Shown: one piece after another, positions 11,371 through 21,865 of the stretch | Numbering within the stretch: position 1 is the stretch's first letter | How the letters are laid out: each line of letters opens with the position of its first letter | Assembly: GCA_019454045.1 (NCBI GenBank) | Contig: SKCR01021403.1 | Span: 105,947 to 169,946 of the forward strand | Source of the DNA: Zanthoxylum bungeanum | Lineage: Eukaryota > Streptophyta > Magnoliopsida > Sapindales > Rutaceae | Reading direction: 5' to 3' | Length of the DNA stretch: 64,000 nt | The notes under the pieces: model-generated | The model's input: only the letters and a program-made list of their open reading frames with translations | Database searches by the model: none | Told to the model about the DNA's origin: nothing | Made by a program: the position numbers and the translations under genes

Positions 11371-12878
11371 GTATGCCGGTCTACAGGGGCCGGTTTGCCG
11401 GTCTTGTAATTTAAACGGTTATAAGAATATGATCGTTGATAATACTGAATTATTCATTTTCCTTTTTTTAGATTACAATTATAATTGAAGCAATTAATAA
11501 TGTGTTTACATACTCCTAATCGGAATAGCCTCGAATCGAATTGGACTAGAATCATAATGATGAATAAAAATCGAATAAATTATTTACTTAATCTATATAT
11601 TATTATAAAACAAAACGCAATATAGCTCTCCCATTAATTAAAGGGAATTTATGAGCTCTTATTGGTTTAATCTAATGAATCTATATATTTTTAATTTTCT
11701 TTTTCCAAAACCTTTTAATTCATTCATGTACGTATTCTATTTATTTAATGTGATCTATACTATCAATTTCTTTGTGGTTTTCCAAAATTTATTTTTCCAA
11801 AGCTTTTTAATTCATTCATATAGATTTTTTTTTTATTTATTTAATGCAATATATACTATTAATTTCTTTGTAGTTTTCCAACAGATTAGTAGTGTAATTC
11901 AATTTCATCAATTCAATTTTTTTCTGATTGGTTTATATAAATTTCCAAACCCGGTGAAACCAAACAACACCTCTCTATCTTTAAGAAACAAAATTGAAAA
12001 TCCTCAATTCCAATCCCAAACAATAACTCTCGAAGTCATTGAAATATGAAAGTGACGTGGCTTTATCATTTTGGCGGTAAACACAACTTAATTTTTTTAT
12101 CATCCTGAATCGTTTATTAATCTACATATCTATCCATCCATATTTATATATATTTTTAAAACAAATTCTGAGCGCTCCTTCACTCATAACAATTCATTAT
12201 ATTGAGTTGGGTTTTTCTTTCCATAAATAAATATGTGTCAACAAAAAATTATACATGTTTTTTAATGAAAACTATTGTGCCTAATTTTTTCCTATTTTTA
12301 TTTAACTGCTTTTATCTAACTTAACTCGAACATTGCGCGGGCTGAATCGTCATTGGAATGAACTCATGAGAGCTGTAGAATGGAGTTCTATATACAGAGG
12401 CGACTGGGTATGAAGAAAATTCACTCAAACATGGGCTGGTTGTTGTGGCAACGGCGGACGGCCCGAGAGAAAATAATTATTTTTTAAATTTTAATGCTTA
12501 AAAATAATGAAAAATAAGAATTTCTATGTTTTTAATTTTTTTTATTAAAATTTTAAAATTTAATGATAAATATATGTATTTAAAATTAAAAATTAACTTA
12601 TATAATTAAAAAAATATATATTTTTTTATTTATAAAAATAGGGCATGGATCAGGCTCGGATTTTTTTTTATCCAAACCGGACCTGAATTCGAACCTTAAG
12701 AAAAAGACTTAGGGCTAATTCTCGACGGGTAGGATCCCTACATTTTTGCCACGCTTATTGTTGGAGTAGCCAAGACTTAGTCAAAACAATGAACTAATGG
12801 CCGAGAAACATGGTGAAATGGAAGTAAGTGGGCTTTTATGGCTTGATATATGATCATTTAGATTCTAGGTGCATGGTG
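11371..12878. other. Intergenic spacer between gypsy-1 and gypsy-3
   Basis: AT-rich; no gene recognised. A diverged direct duplication of about 85 bp covers about 11705-11880 (each half contains TTTAATTCATTCAT and AATTTCTTTGTNGTTTTCCA). The 132-codon open frame through it (11651-12049) is low-complexity Phe/Tyr/Leu-rich sequence produced by the repeat and is not taken as a gene. The last 5 bases, TGGTG (12874-12878), are the left target copy of gypsy-3. Confidence 0.6.
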
Positions 12879-13528
12879 TGACATGATCCAGGCCGACAAC
12901 AAACTAAAAGACCCATTACAAGTATCAGAATGGCCAATTACGAGGCAGATGACCAAAAGACTCAGAGAAGTAATGGCGGGATTAGTTCAGAGTTTTATGG
13001 CCGGTTGCAACAAACAAATAGAGACGCATGTGGACTTCAATAGAAAGGGCCCAAAGCCACTTCACTTGGCCCAAATCAGTTTTGAATGAAGCTTCACAAG
13101 CCTTTGAAGACTTGAAGACTTTGGTATTTTTATAATTTAGCCTTTATAAGCATTGTTGTCTTTATGTCTTTAGGGTTTCTCTTTGTAACACTATTTAAGC
13201 CTTCTTTCTTTTTCATTTTAAAAACAATCAACGAATTTGAGAGAATATTACAGATTTATGCTTTTTGGCTATGGCCAAATTCTTGTAAGGGAGGGATTCC
13301 CCTTTTCAAGTTAAAATCGACTTATCTAAGTTTGGAAAACTTAGTGGCGGCTCCATTGCTAGCAAACACTACAAGGAATCTTAAAGGTTCTCAAGGGAAA
13401 GTTCTTTGTGGGTCTTCTTTGTGGCCTTGGAAGGGTTTTGTTCCTACAAAATCAAATTCGTGGTTCTTGGGGTTCTGTCTGTTGCTTGGGGTTTGCTTGG
13501 ATTTCGAATCCAAGTGGGTTTCTTGTCA
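12879..13528 (+). repeat. gypsy-3 5' LTR (650 bp)
   Basis: Matches 43822-44475 over its length with scattered differences, and is bounded on the left by target copy TGGTG. The short open frames within it (12883-13562) recur in the other LTR and are not genes. Confidence 0.95.
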
Positions 13529-13530
13529 TT

Positions 13531-13544
13531 TGGTATCTAGAGCT
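13531..13544 (+). other. gypsy-3 primer binding site
   Basis: TGGTATCTAGAGCT begins two bases after the LTR end. It resembles the methionine-tRNA PBS TGGTATCAGAGC with one extra T. Confidence 0.7.
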
Positions 13545-14451
13545 CAGGGTTCCAAGGTCTGATTTTCCTATCTTTACTTTTTGTTTGATTTTGTTTTTAT
13601 TTTCGTTCTTTGTTATTTTCATTTCAGTTCTTGTTGGATCTTGTTTCTGTTTTCGTTTTGTTTATTTCTGGATCTGGTTTTGAGGTGTTCTGCATATCAG
13701 TTCATCTTTTATCATTTTCCAGTTCTGGGTTTTTGTTGTTGTTCTTCATATCAGTCTGTAATCTTTATTTATTTCTGGATCAGGGTTTTGTTGTGTTCTT
13801 CATATAGTTTGTCATATACATTCTGTTCTTTAGCATATGTTGAAGAAATAAGCATGTTCTTTGGCGGCTATGTGATTTATTTCTAAAACCCTAGTGAAGT
13901 GTGAAAAAAAAAGAAATAAAAATAAAAATAAACCATCAGATTCAGACTCTGAAATCAGACCCTGAAACTTAACCTCTGAAATCAGACCATGAAACTCAGC
14001 CTCTGAAATCAGACCCTGAAATCAGACCCTGAAACTTAACCTCTGAATTCAGACCCTGACCAGTAGCCTCTGAAATCAGACCCTGACTAGTAGCCTCTAA
14101 AATTAGACCCTGAAAACCAGCCTCTGAAATCAAAACCTAAATCAGCCTCTGAAATCATAACCACAGTATCAGCATCTGACGTTATAAAAAAAAGAGTAAA
14201 AAATTGAAATTTTTTTGGATGAATTTAGTTTGTTCCATATTATCATTTAGGTGCCCGTGGAGGGTATTCCATCAAAATTTCTATAGAGGTGCCAAATTTT
14301 CTCCCGAAATTGCATACGACCGTGAATTTGCATGCTTATTTTTTTTTCCATTGTGCTAATTGTTTACTTCTTTATTCTAATTACTCTAGCTTAAGTATTA
14401 TTGATTGAGTCTTCGTCATTGCTATTCATGTTCGCATTTTGTTTCCGCCTG

Positions 14452-14496
<45 letters not shown>

Positions 14497-14752
14497 GGTC
14501 TGTTGTGTTTCATGCTAGCTTGAGGACTACACTTGGTTTTGTATTCTTAGATTGAGTGTGATTCACATTTAAATTGAGGAAGAACTCAAGAGTGGTAAAA
14601 GGCAGTGATTGTGAGCACAGTATCAGGTAAAAGCCAATAGAGTGCAAACACGAGTGGAGTGATATCATTCGAGTGTAAACACGTGAGATTGTGAGGATTT
14701 ACATATTTGCTTTACTTTCTTGTCATTTCTAATCTGTTTGTTTAGTGTTGAG
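13545..14752 (+). other. gypsy-3 untranslated leader with tandem repeats and a TA microsatellite
   Basis: After a T-rich stretch (13560-13870), about 13935-14165 holds at least ten imperfect units of the form CCTCTGAAATCAGACCCTGA, some with an added AACTTAA or CAGTAG tail. A run of TA dinucleotides covers 14455-14492. The open frames at 13164-13886 are T-rich low-complexity sequence; no gene is recognised. Confidence 0.75.
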
Positions 14753-15892
14753 ATGGCAGGTCTAACCACTGATAAAAAGCTTGAGGCTTTGGATAGGAAA
14801 TTTACAGATATGATGGAGAATATGAATACTGCTTTGGAGAGATTGTCTAAGAGTGTAGAGAGTATTCAAACTGGTAGTGGTCCCAAAGCACCACCACCCC
14901 AGCATATACCACCGCCTCAGAATGTACCACCACCTCATAATGTGCCACCTCGCCGTGTACCACCACAGTATGTATCGCCAGATGAAGAATAAGCTAAAAA
15001 TGAGTTTGGTGATTCTGATGGTCTTGATGATGTTGGGGAGAGATTTCAGCTTGGGCATGATAGGAGGCCTAATAGAAGGTTTGATAGGAGGAATGATAGG
15101 AGGGATAAACGGTTTGATGATAGAGGTGCATTTGATGCCAGAAGAGGGGATTATGATAGGAGGGGATATGGTAGACGAGGAGATGTAGATGGTGATCAAG
15201 GTAGCATCAAGATCAAGATACCAACATTCCACGGCAAAAATGATCCTGAAGCTTATCTAGAATGGGAAAAGAAAATAGAATTGATTTTCAACTGTCATCA
15301 CTACTCAGACAAGAAGAAGATCAATCTGGTAGCAATTGAGTTTACCGATTATGCTATGATTTAGTGGGATCAGCTTGTCTCTACTCGGAGGAGAAATTAT
15401 GAGAGACTGGTTCAGACATGGGCACAACTTAGAGGTCTCATGAGAAAGAGATTTATACCCAGCCATTACTATAGGGAATTGTATCAGAAACTACAACATC
15501 TGTATCAGGGGACCAAAAGTGTTGAGGACTATTACACCGAGATGGAAGTTGCCATGATCAGGGCAAATGTAGTTAAGGATGCAGAAGCTACTATGGCATG
15601 GTTTCTAGGGTGCTTGAATAGAGAGATTGCAAACATGGTGAAGTTGCATCACTATGTTGATTTGGAGGATATACTTAACATGGATATCAAGGTAGAAACG
15701 CAACTCAAGAAAATGTCAACATCCAGATTTGGTACTCATGCTACTTCTGCATGGAAGGGAAAATGGGTTCCGAATGAGAAGTGAGATGAAGGCTTTGACA
15801 AGCCTAGAGGGGAATTCATTGGAGGCTTTAATAAGCATAGGGCCGAACCTAGTGCCAAGGGTAAAGAGGCTGCAGAACCAAGCAAAACTAGA
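14753..15892 (+). pseudogene. gag: gypsy-3 gag, 5' part (three stops, then cut by gypsy-2)
   Basis: ATG 14753 (MAGLTTDKK) opens a frame with a short coiled-coil-like start and a proline-rich repeat (PPPQHIPPPQNVPPP). A basic RRxDRR region follows, then a retrotransposon gag domain with KIPTFHGKNDPEAYLEWEKK near 15205 and RKRFIPSHYYRELYQKLQ near 15445. The frame is interrupted by TAA 14990-14992, TAG 15362-15364 (probably once the second Trp codon of a WW pair) and TGA 15782-15784, with no frameshift between. It stops at the gypsy-2 junction in ...EPSKTR. The zinc knuckle continues at 40273. Confidence 0.9.
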
Positions 15893-15893
15893 C

Positions 15894-17976
15894 TGACCGA
15901 CGCGTAATCACACACGTATAAGTTATAACGCAAGCGCATGTATCATTCAAGTAGTATAAAAGTATCGATCCCACGAGAACTTAAAACCTTTTGTTATTAA
16001 TTTATGAAGTTAAATGTTTACAATTATCTAATGGATTGGTTGTCTGACTGGGTGGTGACTTTAAAACTTAAAACAAGTAAATAAAATTGCTTGAAAGTAG
16101 ATTGAAGAAAATTCAAATTTACAAAACTATCCAGGGTTGTGAATCCTTCCAATATCTTTTTAAAAGATGAAGTGGTTATTTTACATTCGTGTAATATATT
16201 GATTTATTAACCTGAAACACGAAATTATGTAAAAGCCTCTTCCGATGGTCAAATACAAATACCCAGTATAACTCAATTAATCATATTCTATGTTAACCAA
16301 GTTATCTGAATTCATTAAGATTAAGTTCCAATTATGGCTACCCCCGCGCGACATGTATATTCTTATCCTGTAAAGAAATCTATTAAATGGTTATCTATAC
16401 TCAATGAAGATCGTGGGTTATTAAGTCTAAGGTTTTAAACCTAAAATCTTTTTTCCAAGTTCATTTTAAGTTTACTGAATCGATCTTATTAATGGCCAGT
16501 TAACAAGATGCATTAAGACTAAGGCTCAATAAATAAACTCTTATATTACCCAAACTTTAATTTAACCTCTTATAAACCGGTGATATTGGACTTCATCACA
16601 ACCCCAGATAACTGGCTTAGTTACGACACATATTTACGAGTAGTAAAAACTTAAATAAAATAAAAGACATAAAGTAAAATGCTGAAAAGTAAATTGCTGA
16701 AAAGTAAATGACAGAAAGTAAATGCTGAAAGTAAATTACTGAAAAATAAATGCTGAAAGTAAATTGCTGAAAGTAAATTGCTTAAAAGTAAATGCTGAAA
16801 GTAAATTGCTGAAAAGTAAATAAAGTAAAAGTACAATAAAAGAAAATGATGAGGTAAAAGGATCCACTTTTATTACTTCTATTTTAGATATCTTCCTTAA
16901 TATAATATATTAACTTTGCATGATAATTACCAACCAGCCATATAGGCGGTATCCAGATTAAGTCAAATTAATAATTAATTACCAACCGACCAATCAGGCG
17001 GTATCCAGTTTAGTCAGGTTAAAACCAATTTAAATAATTACCAACCGACCAATATGGCGGTATCCTCGTTAAGTCAGGTTTTAACTAGTTTATATATTAT
17101 AATTAAGGGAGATTAATCTAAATATTACTAATAAAAGTTTTACCTTTTACCCCAGCAAGGGGGAGTTACCTCCTCATTACTGAAAAGTAAAAACTGAAAA
17201 TTAAAGAAAGAAAAGTATTGTGCGTCAAAGTAAATTGCAGAAAGTAAAAAAAAAAAGTGCGAAAGCTGAAATTAATTACTGAAATCTGTAAATAAACAAA
17301 CAAGATATAATATTCTTAGTATTCTTAAGGAATTCCTTAGAATAAAGTATGAATTTACAAATGAAATGACTTGGTATTTATAGGCAAAATTTTGCCTCCA
17401 TCAAATCATCCACCAAATTCATTATTAATTACTCCACTAATTTCTCCACCAAATCCATTATTAATTTTTATCATGTTTGGTGGGAGCTTGACTATTTTTA
17501 TTTGTTATTTATTTATTTATTTATTTATTTGCTTTGAAAATGACTTTAATAATTATGCATAACACACTTCTAGATGTTTCATCAATTTCGGTCATGAAAT
17601 CTTTAGAATTCGAAATTATTTTATTCTTCAAAGTTTTAGATATTTGAGTCGTCTTTAATCTGAAACTTGAATCAGCTCAATCTGATATCGGAATAAAAAG
17701 TTATGCCTAAAATACGACAGTTATGCAAAACTATAATTTCCGAAACTGCACTTCGTTAGAACGCCCTTTCAAGTTTCCAATCTCCAAAATTAATATGTCA
17801 AGTCCAATTTTTAACATATTTGACCCAAATTTCGTCCTAAATGATTTCATTGAGTCCCAATATTATTTTATCTGCAAAATAAACTAAAACACATCAAAAC
17901 GTTCATCAAACCTGAGAAACTAAACAAAATATTAAGTAAAAGGGGCGGTAAATATTGATATAATTTCCGCTCATCA
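15894..17976 (-). repeat. gypsy-2 3' LTR (2083 bp)
   Basis: Matches 38191-40228 nearly base for base. On its own strand it begins TGATGAGCGG and ends GCGTCGGTCA. It contains an AGTAAA-based tandem array (16675-16830), three ACCGCC/GGTTGGTAAT units (16928-17072), and a TATA box (17375-17382 on this strand) preceded by the palindrome AGGCAAAATTTTGCCT (17383-17398). It is 45 bp longer than the 5' LTR, consistent with the longer array here. Confidence 0.95.
16675..16830. repeat. Tandem array of ~14-18 bp units in gypsy-2 3' LTR
   Basis: About ten units of the type GCTGAAA(A)GTAAAT(T) in a row. The matching array in the 5' LTR (38968-39075) has about three units fewer. The open frame 16651-16836 is a by-product of this repeat. 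Confidence 0.85.
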
Positions 17977-17989
17977 CACCCCCAAACCT
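17977..17989 (-). other. gypsy-2 polypurine tract
   Basis: Reads AGGTTTGGGGGTG on the minus strand immediately before the 3' LTR start TGATGAG. It is identical to the gypsy-1 tract. Confidence 0.9.
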
Positions 17990-19323
17990 AACATTTTGCT
18001 AGTCCTCGAGCAAAACAATAAAATAAAATACAAGAAACAATTAAAATTAAACTAAGCCACTTTCGTAGGGATCACGGTTGCATTTAGCGTATGCAACAAG
18101 CCTTTAAACCTCTAGGTGTCCCTAGTGGACGAGTTGTAGTCTCGTGAGGGCTTACAGCAACGATACCCATAAACGTTTGATAAAAGTAAAAAAATAGTAA
18201 AACTAATGCACACAAAAGTAAAAAGACAAGAGAAAATAGAATAAAGAAGTTAGTGACTAAACAGGTGAAACTTCTAATCCAAGTCAATAGTTGTTTTGTT
18301 TCTTTTTAAATTACCGAATAAGTGAATTCTCCAATTATTTTTTTACCATTCTTCATATACATAGCCAACAAAATATTAATCAACTCATTTTTTCCCACAA
18401 TAGTCACAAGTGCAGTTGAGAAGAAAGTAATATTTTTGTCCTAAAGTTTTATCAGAATTCACACATTTTTTAGCAATGGAATATTTTTCTGATTTTGTTT
18501 TTTATTTTTGATTTTTTTTATTTATATACAATATCTTCCATCTATGTAACGAGCTTTGGGCCGGTGGCTTCCAAACCAGTTGGCTTTAGGGCACCAGGTA
18601 TTAAGACACCCCTACAGACTTAATTACTCAAACTTCAGATATATATATATATATTTGCAACATCTTTGTTCCATGTAGCGAGCTTTGGGTCAGTGACTCC
18701 CAAACCAGTTGGTTTTAGGGCACTAGGTGTTAAAACACCCTTACAAACTTAATAACTCGGATCTCAGACTTTTTTTTTACTCCATCGCTTTTTATAGATG
18801 CTTCCTCCAATTAAACTAGAGCACTGAATATTACAAACTTTTCAATTACAGCTCATGTCTATATGTTACCATGTATGCTGATAATATCTGTCAACTGAGT
18901 ATATGAAGATTTATTTTAGTCAGTATTATGGAGATTTCACAAATTAAATAATTTAAAAGGAAATAAACAAAAATTAATTTGTTCCGAAATAGGTTGAGAT
19001 ACGTCTCAGGAATGGAAATTCCTTACACAACTATCTCACACCAATTTCACATGATTGATCAAATAAAAACACAAAAATACAAAATATTTTTTTGATTTTT
19101 GTAAAAATTTTCAATTTTTTTGGCTTTTTCGAAAACTTTTGACTAAAAATAAAACAATAAAAACAAGATACAATTTAACTATTCTCCTCCCCCAAACCTA
19201 AATGAGACATTGTCCCCAATGTCTTAAACAGTAGAAGAATAGTTTTGAAATCGTACCTGGTTAGCTGAAATTTTACATCTAAATGAAAAGTTAAAGGTTA
19301 AGATCCAGATTTATCCGACGCCT
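17990..19323 (-). other. gypsy-2 3' non-coding tail
   Basis: Counterpart of gypsy-1 8009-9308 in the opposite direction, with the same 126-bp-spaced duplication (about 18540-18765) and the same inner GACATTGGGGACAATG plus PPT-like block (about 19190-19232). Just downstream of the LOG stop the minus strand keeps the codons RRRINLDLNL seen as an open extension in gypsy-1. No separate gene is seen. Confidence 0.75.
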
Positions 19324-19863
19324 CTAACCACGATCATTATCGGACCAGTTTATCTTGGAAAGAATGTGGTCAATTTGAGGTTCAAATGCTGAGATTTGGT
19401 CAATTAAATCTGGGGCAGTTCTGGCAGTAAAGAGGAGTTCTTTTACAGGCTTTGACACGAACCCATTTCTCCGGGCATCATCAAGAAACACACAAAGAAA
19501 ATCATAAAATTCATCAACATTATACAGTCCAAGCGGTTTTTGGTGTATGTTCACCTTTGCCCAAAATAGTACTGTAATAATTTCCTCCATCGTGCCCAAG
19601 CCTCCTGGCAAAGCAATAAAAGCATCAGCACGGTTAATCATCTCTATCAGTCGTTCAGACATACCTGGCACGATTAGTTCCTCGTCGTTTGATGATCCAT
19701 GAAGATTCGCCTCCGCCAAGGGTTTTAGGATGATTCCCAAGACTTGACTGCCTCCATCCTGTACAGCCTTTGAAACGATCCCCATTAGTCCAAGATTGCC
19801 ACCATCATATACAAAGTGTATATTCCTTGCAGCAATGACTCGACCCAATTCTTGTGCCGCTGT
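19324..19863 (-). pseudogene. LOG-like cytokinin riboside 5'-monophosphate phosphoribohydrolase, main part
   Basis: This is the larger part of a LOG-family (LONELY GUY) frame; the start lies at 31803-31888, beyond copia-2. LOG enzymes remove ribose 5'-phosphate from cytokinin nucleotides to give active free-base cytokinin. The family signature PGGxGTxEE is intact as PGGLGTMEE (near 19600). The conserved Arg before it is kept in GMSER, and the glycine-rich YDGGNLGLMG replaces the usual YGGGSxGLMG. TAG 19324-19326 ends the frame. With the start piece the frame is 207 codons including stop, near normal LOG length, and has no introns, unlike typical plant LOG genes. Apart from the copia-2 insertion no stop or frameshift is seen. 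It lies between pol and the 3' LTR of gypsy-2, so it is judged captured cargo, not a host locus. Confidence 0.85.
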
Positions 19864-21852
19864 TGTTTGGTTTCTAGATTAGTCTCAGGATCAAATCAAG
19901 CAATGAAATCATGTGCGAATACAACAAAGAAGCATGGCGGAATCATACTTACATTGAACGGCTTTTGCGATGCGAGGAACAACAAAAATCTTCAAGCTTT
20001 GACTCCAAGAAGCTCACGGCAATCACCAATTTTTTGTGCTCTATTTCGGTCCTTCAAGCTCCAAGCTTGGTGTGCATTCCATGCCCACGGGTGGGTTTCC
20101 CTATCACCTTCGTAAGACTCAGATGTGTGCTAGCACCTTTGAAATTTTGGCCACAAAATTCCCTAATTTCTTCCTCTTCATTCTCAGCAATTGCAGTAAT
20201 TTTGGGGAAGAAAAATCGCCCAAGGCCGTGAGAGGAGAAGAGAAGAATGAGAGAGGAAAATCAAAAGTGTTGTGTGTAAAAATTGATTTCAAAAACCAAT
20301 TAAAATGTTATACCAAATATTTGGTATTTTTCATTTAATTTCTTACACAAATTGGAATGTAAAACAAGTTATCATCATTGTCACCAAAACCCATCACCAA
20401 AAGCAACTAAATATGACAAGTGATGTGACAACTGATGTGACAAGTGGGCCCCACTCGATTCAAAATACGAGTGGGCTCGCAAACACTCCCGGGCTCGGGT
20501 TCGCTAATTCCGAATTAACGAATTTTCCGTTGCGACGTAATTAAATCAAATTTAATTAAATAATTATGTATAGTAAAATTACTATTCATGTCGCTAACGA
20601 ATTAATTCTAAATTAACTCGTTCGCCCGAATTAAATTCTAAATTTAATTCTGCGTCGAAATCCAATTTTGTATAATATATCGAATATATTATTTTATCGA
20701 TTAATTCCAATTTAATCGTTCTCTCTCTTTAAATAATATTTTATCTCAGATAAAATATCTCTGTAATTAATCCCAGATTAATATTCTCTCTCTTTTAATT
20801 AATCCCATATTAATAAAGCGTGAGTCATACGTCATCGGTGAATCTTCGGGAAGCGACCCATGAGATCCCCGGATATATTGGCAGTAAATCCGGTCGTCGG
20901 ACTATCCGAACACGTACGTACCTAGTACTACGTTTTTACCGATTTACAAGACATGGTTGGCTTCTAGCAAAGCATCATGCCTACCCAATTCTCCAGAAAT
21001 ATTCTTATAGGAATATGTGATCTATATCAGGCGTAGTATACGTAGTATTGCGCATTACGATCCAGTATCGGATGTCACGTGCAAGGCCTGGGGCTGGAAT
21101 TGTGTCTGCCCCGTACGAAGCACATATCGGATCTCTGGTAACTAGTCTCTATAATCAGATAATCATGACCTAGTCATATTATCCCGATGACTGCAGTACT
21201 TAAGAGCACCAGTTCCGATCCTAAGTGATCATCATCTCCACTATGATTGGAGTGATACTTCCGTCTTGACATCACACCCAATACACTACGATTCTCAATA
21301 TACCCAGAAGAGGCGTACACAAAACTTCTTAAAGCCCTGGACAACCAAAACCAAAGTATATTGATTGTCGCAAGTATTAGTGGTGCAAGTCTCAGGTTAA
21401 GACCAAATACACATACCCTGATTCGGACTTCCATAGACACATAGTACTACCAATGGAATTCTGAGGGGTCTATCCAGAGAGAAGTTGTTTCCGTACCATC
21501 GGTAAACACAACCTCCTATTACACTTGCATGAGTATCTTATACCCAAATATATGAGAACTATGTTGTTATGCTCCCACAACACGCACAAGTGTAATACTA
21601 GTCTTTTACCCATTATCGATGTCCAATCTCGATAATACTCTGACTAGGGATATTTAATGATTAACCTTCGTGGATTGATACTGTTCATATCATCTCAATC
21701 CGGAACTAATCATATGGACCTTCTATCATTTATACATCTTGGTAATCTAATTACAAATGATAAAAGGGCAATTTCCTTGTCACATAGTTAATTTGTACAA
21801 AAACACCATGATCTGTACAAATAGTGATGTTATGGGTCATAATTGTCCAACA
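19864..21852 (-). repeat. copia-2 3' LTR (1989 bp)
   Basis: Near-identical to 29817-31802. On its own strand it starts TGTTGGACAATTATGACC and ends CTAGAAACCAAACA. Open frames inside (19816-20544, 20820-21020, 21174-21440) recur in the other LTR copies with changes and are not supported as genes. Confidence 0.95.
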
Positions 21853-21865
21853 ATCTCCCACTTGG
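21853..21865 (-). other. copia-2 polypurine tract
   Basis: Minus strand CCAAGTGGGAGAT directly before LTR start TGTTGG. This matches the copia-1 tract (AAGTGGGAG). Confidence 0.88.

Noticed and set aside
11651..12049. 132-codon hydrophobic frame, possible membrane protein
   Set aside because: Produced by an AT-rich duplicated segment; low complexity, no start context or family.
13164..13886. Phe/Leu-rich open frames at the gypsy-3 5' end
   Set aside because: They span the LTR, PBS and T-rich leader; the LTR part recurs at 44107-44331. No gene.
14455..14492. TA runs (also 47616-47649 and 49400-49424) as special structures
   Set aside because: Ordinary microsatellites common in plant DNA.
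15889..15893. TAGAC as a 5-bp target copy of gypsy-2
   Set aside because: No TAGAC flanks the other end at 40229; the best shared word is ACTAGA, with extra bases between it and the 5' LTR.
19324..19848. LOG-like frame as an ordinary host gene on the minus strand
   Set aside because: It lacks introns, lies between pol and the PPT of gypsy-2, is split by copia-2 with a clean target copy, and its end recurs in the same setting in gypsy-1.
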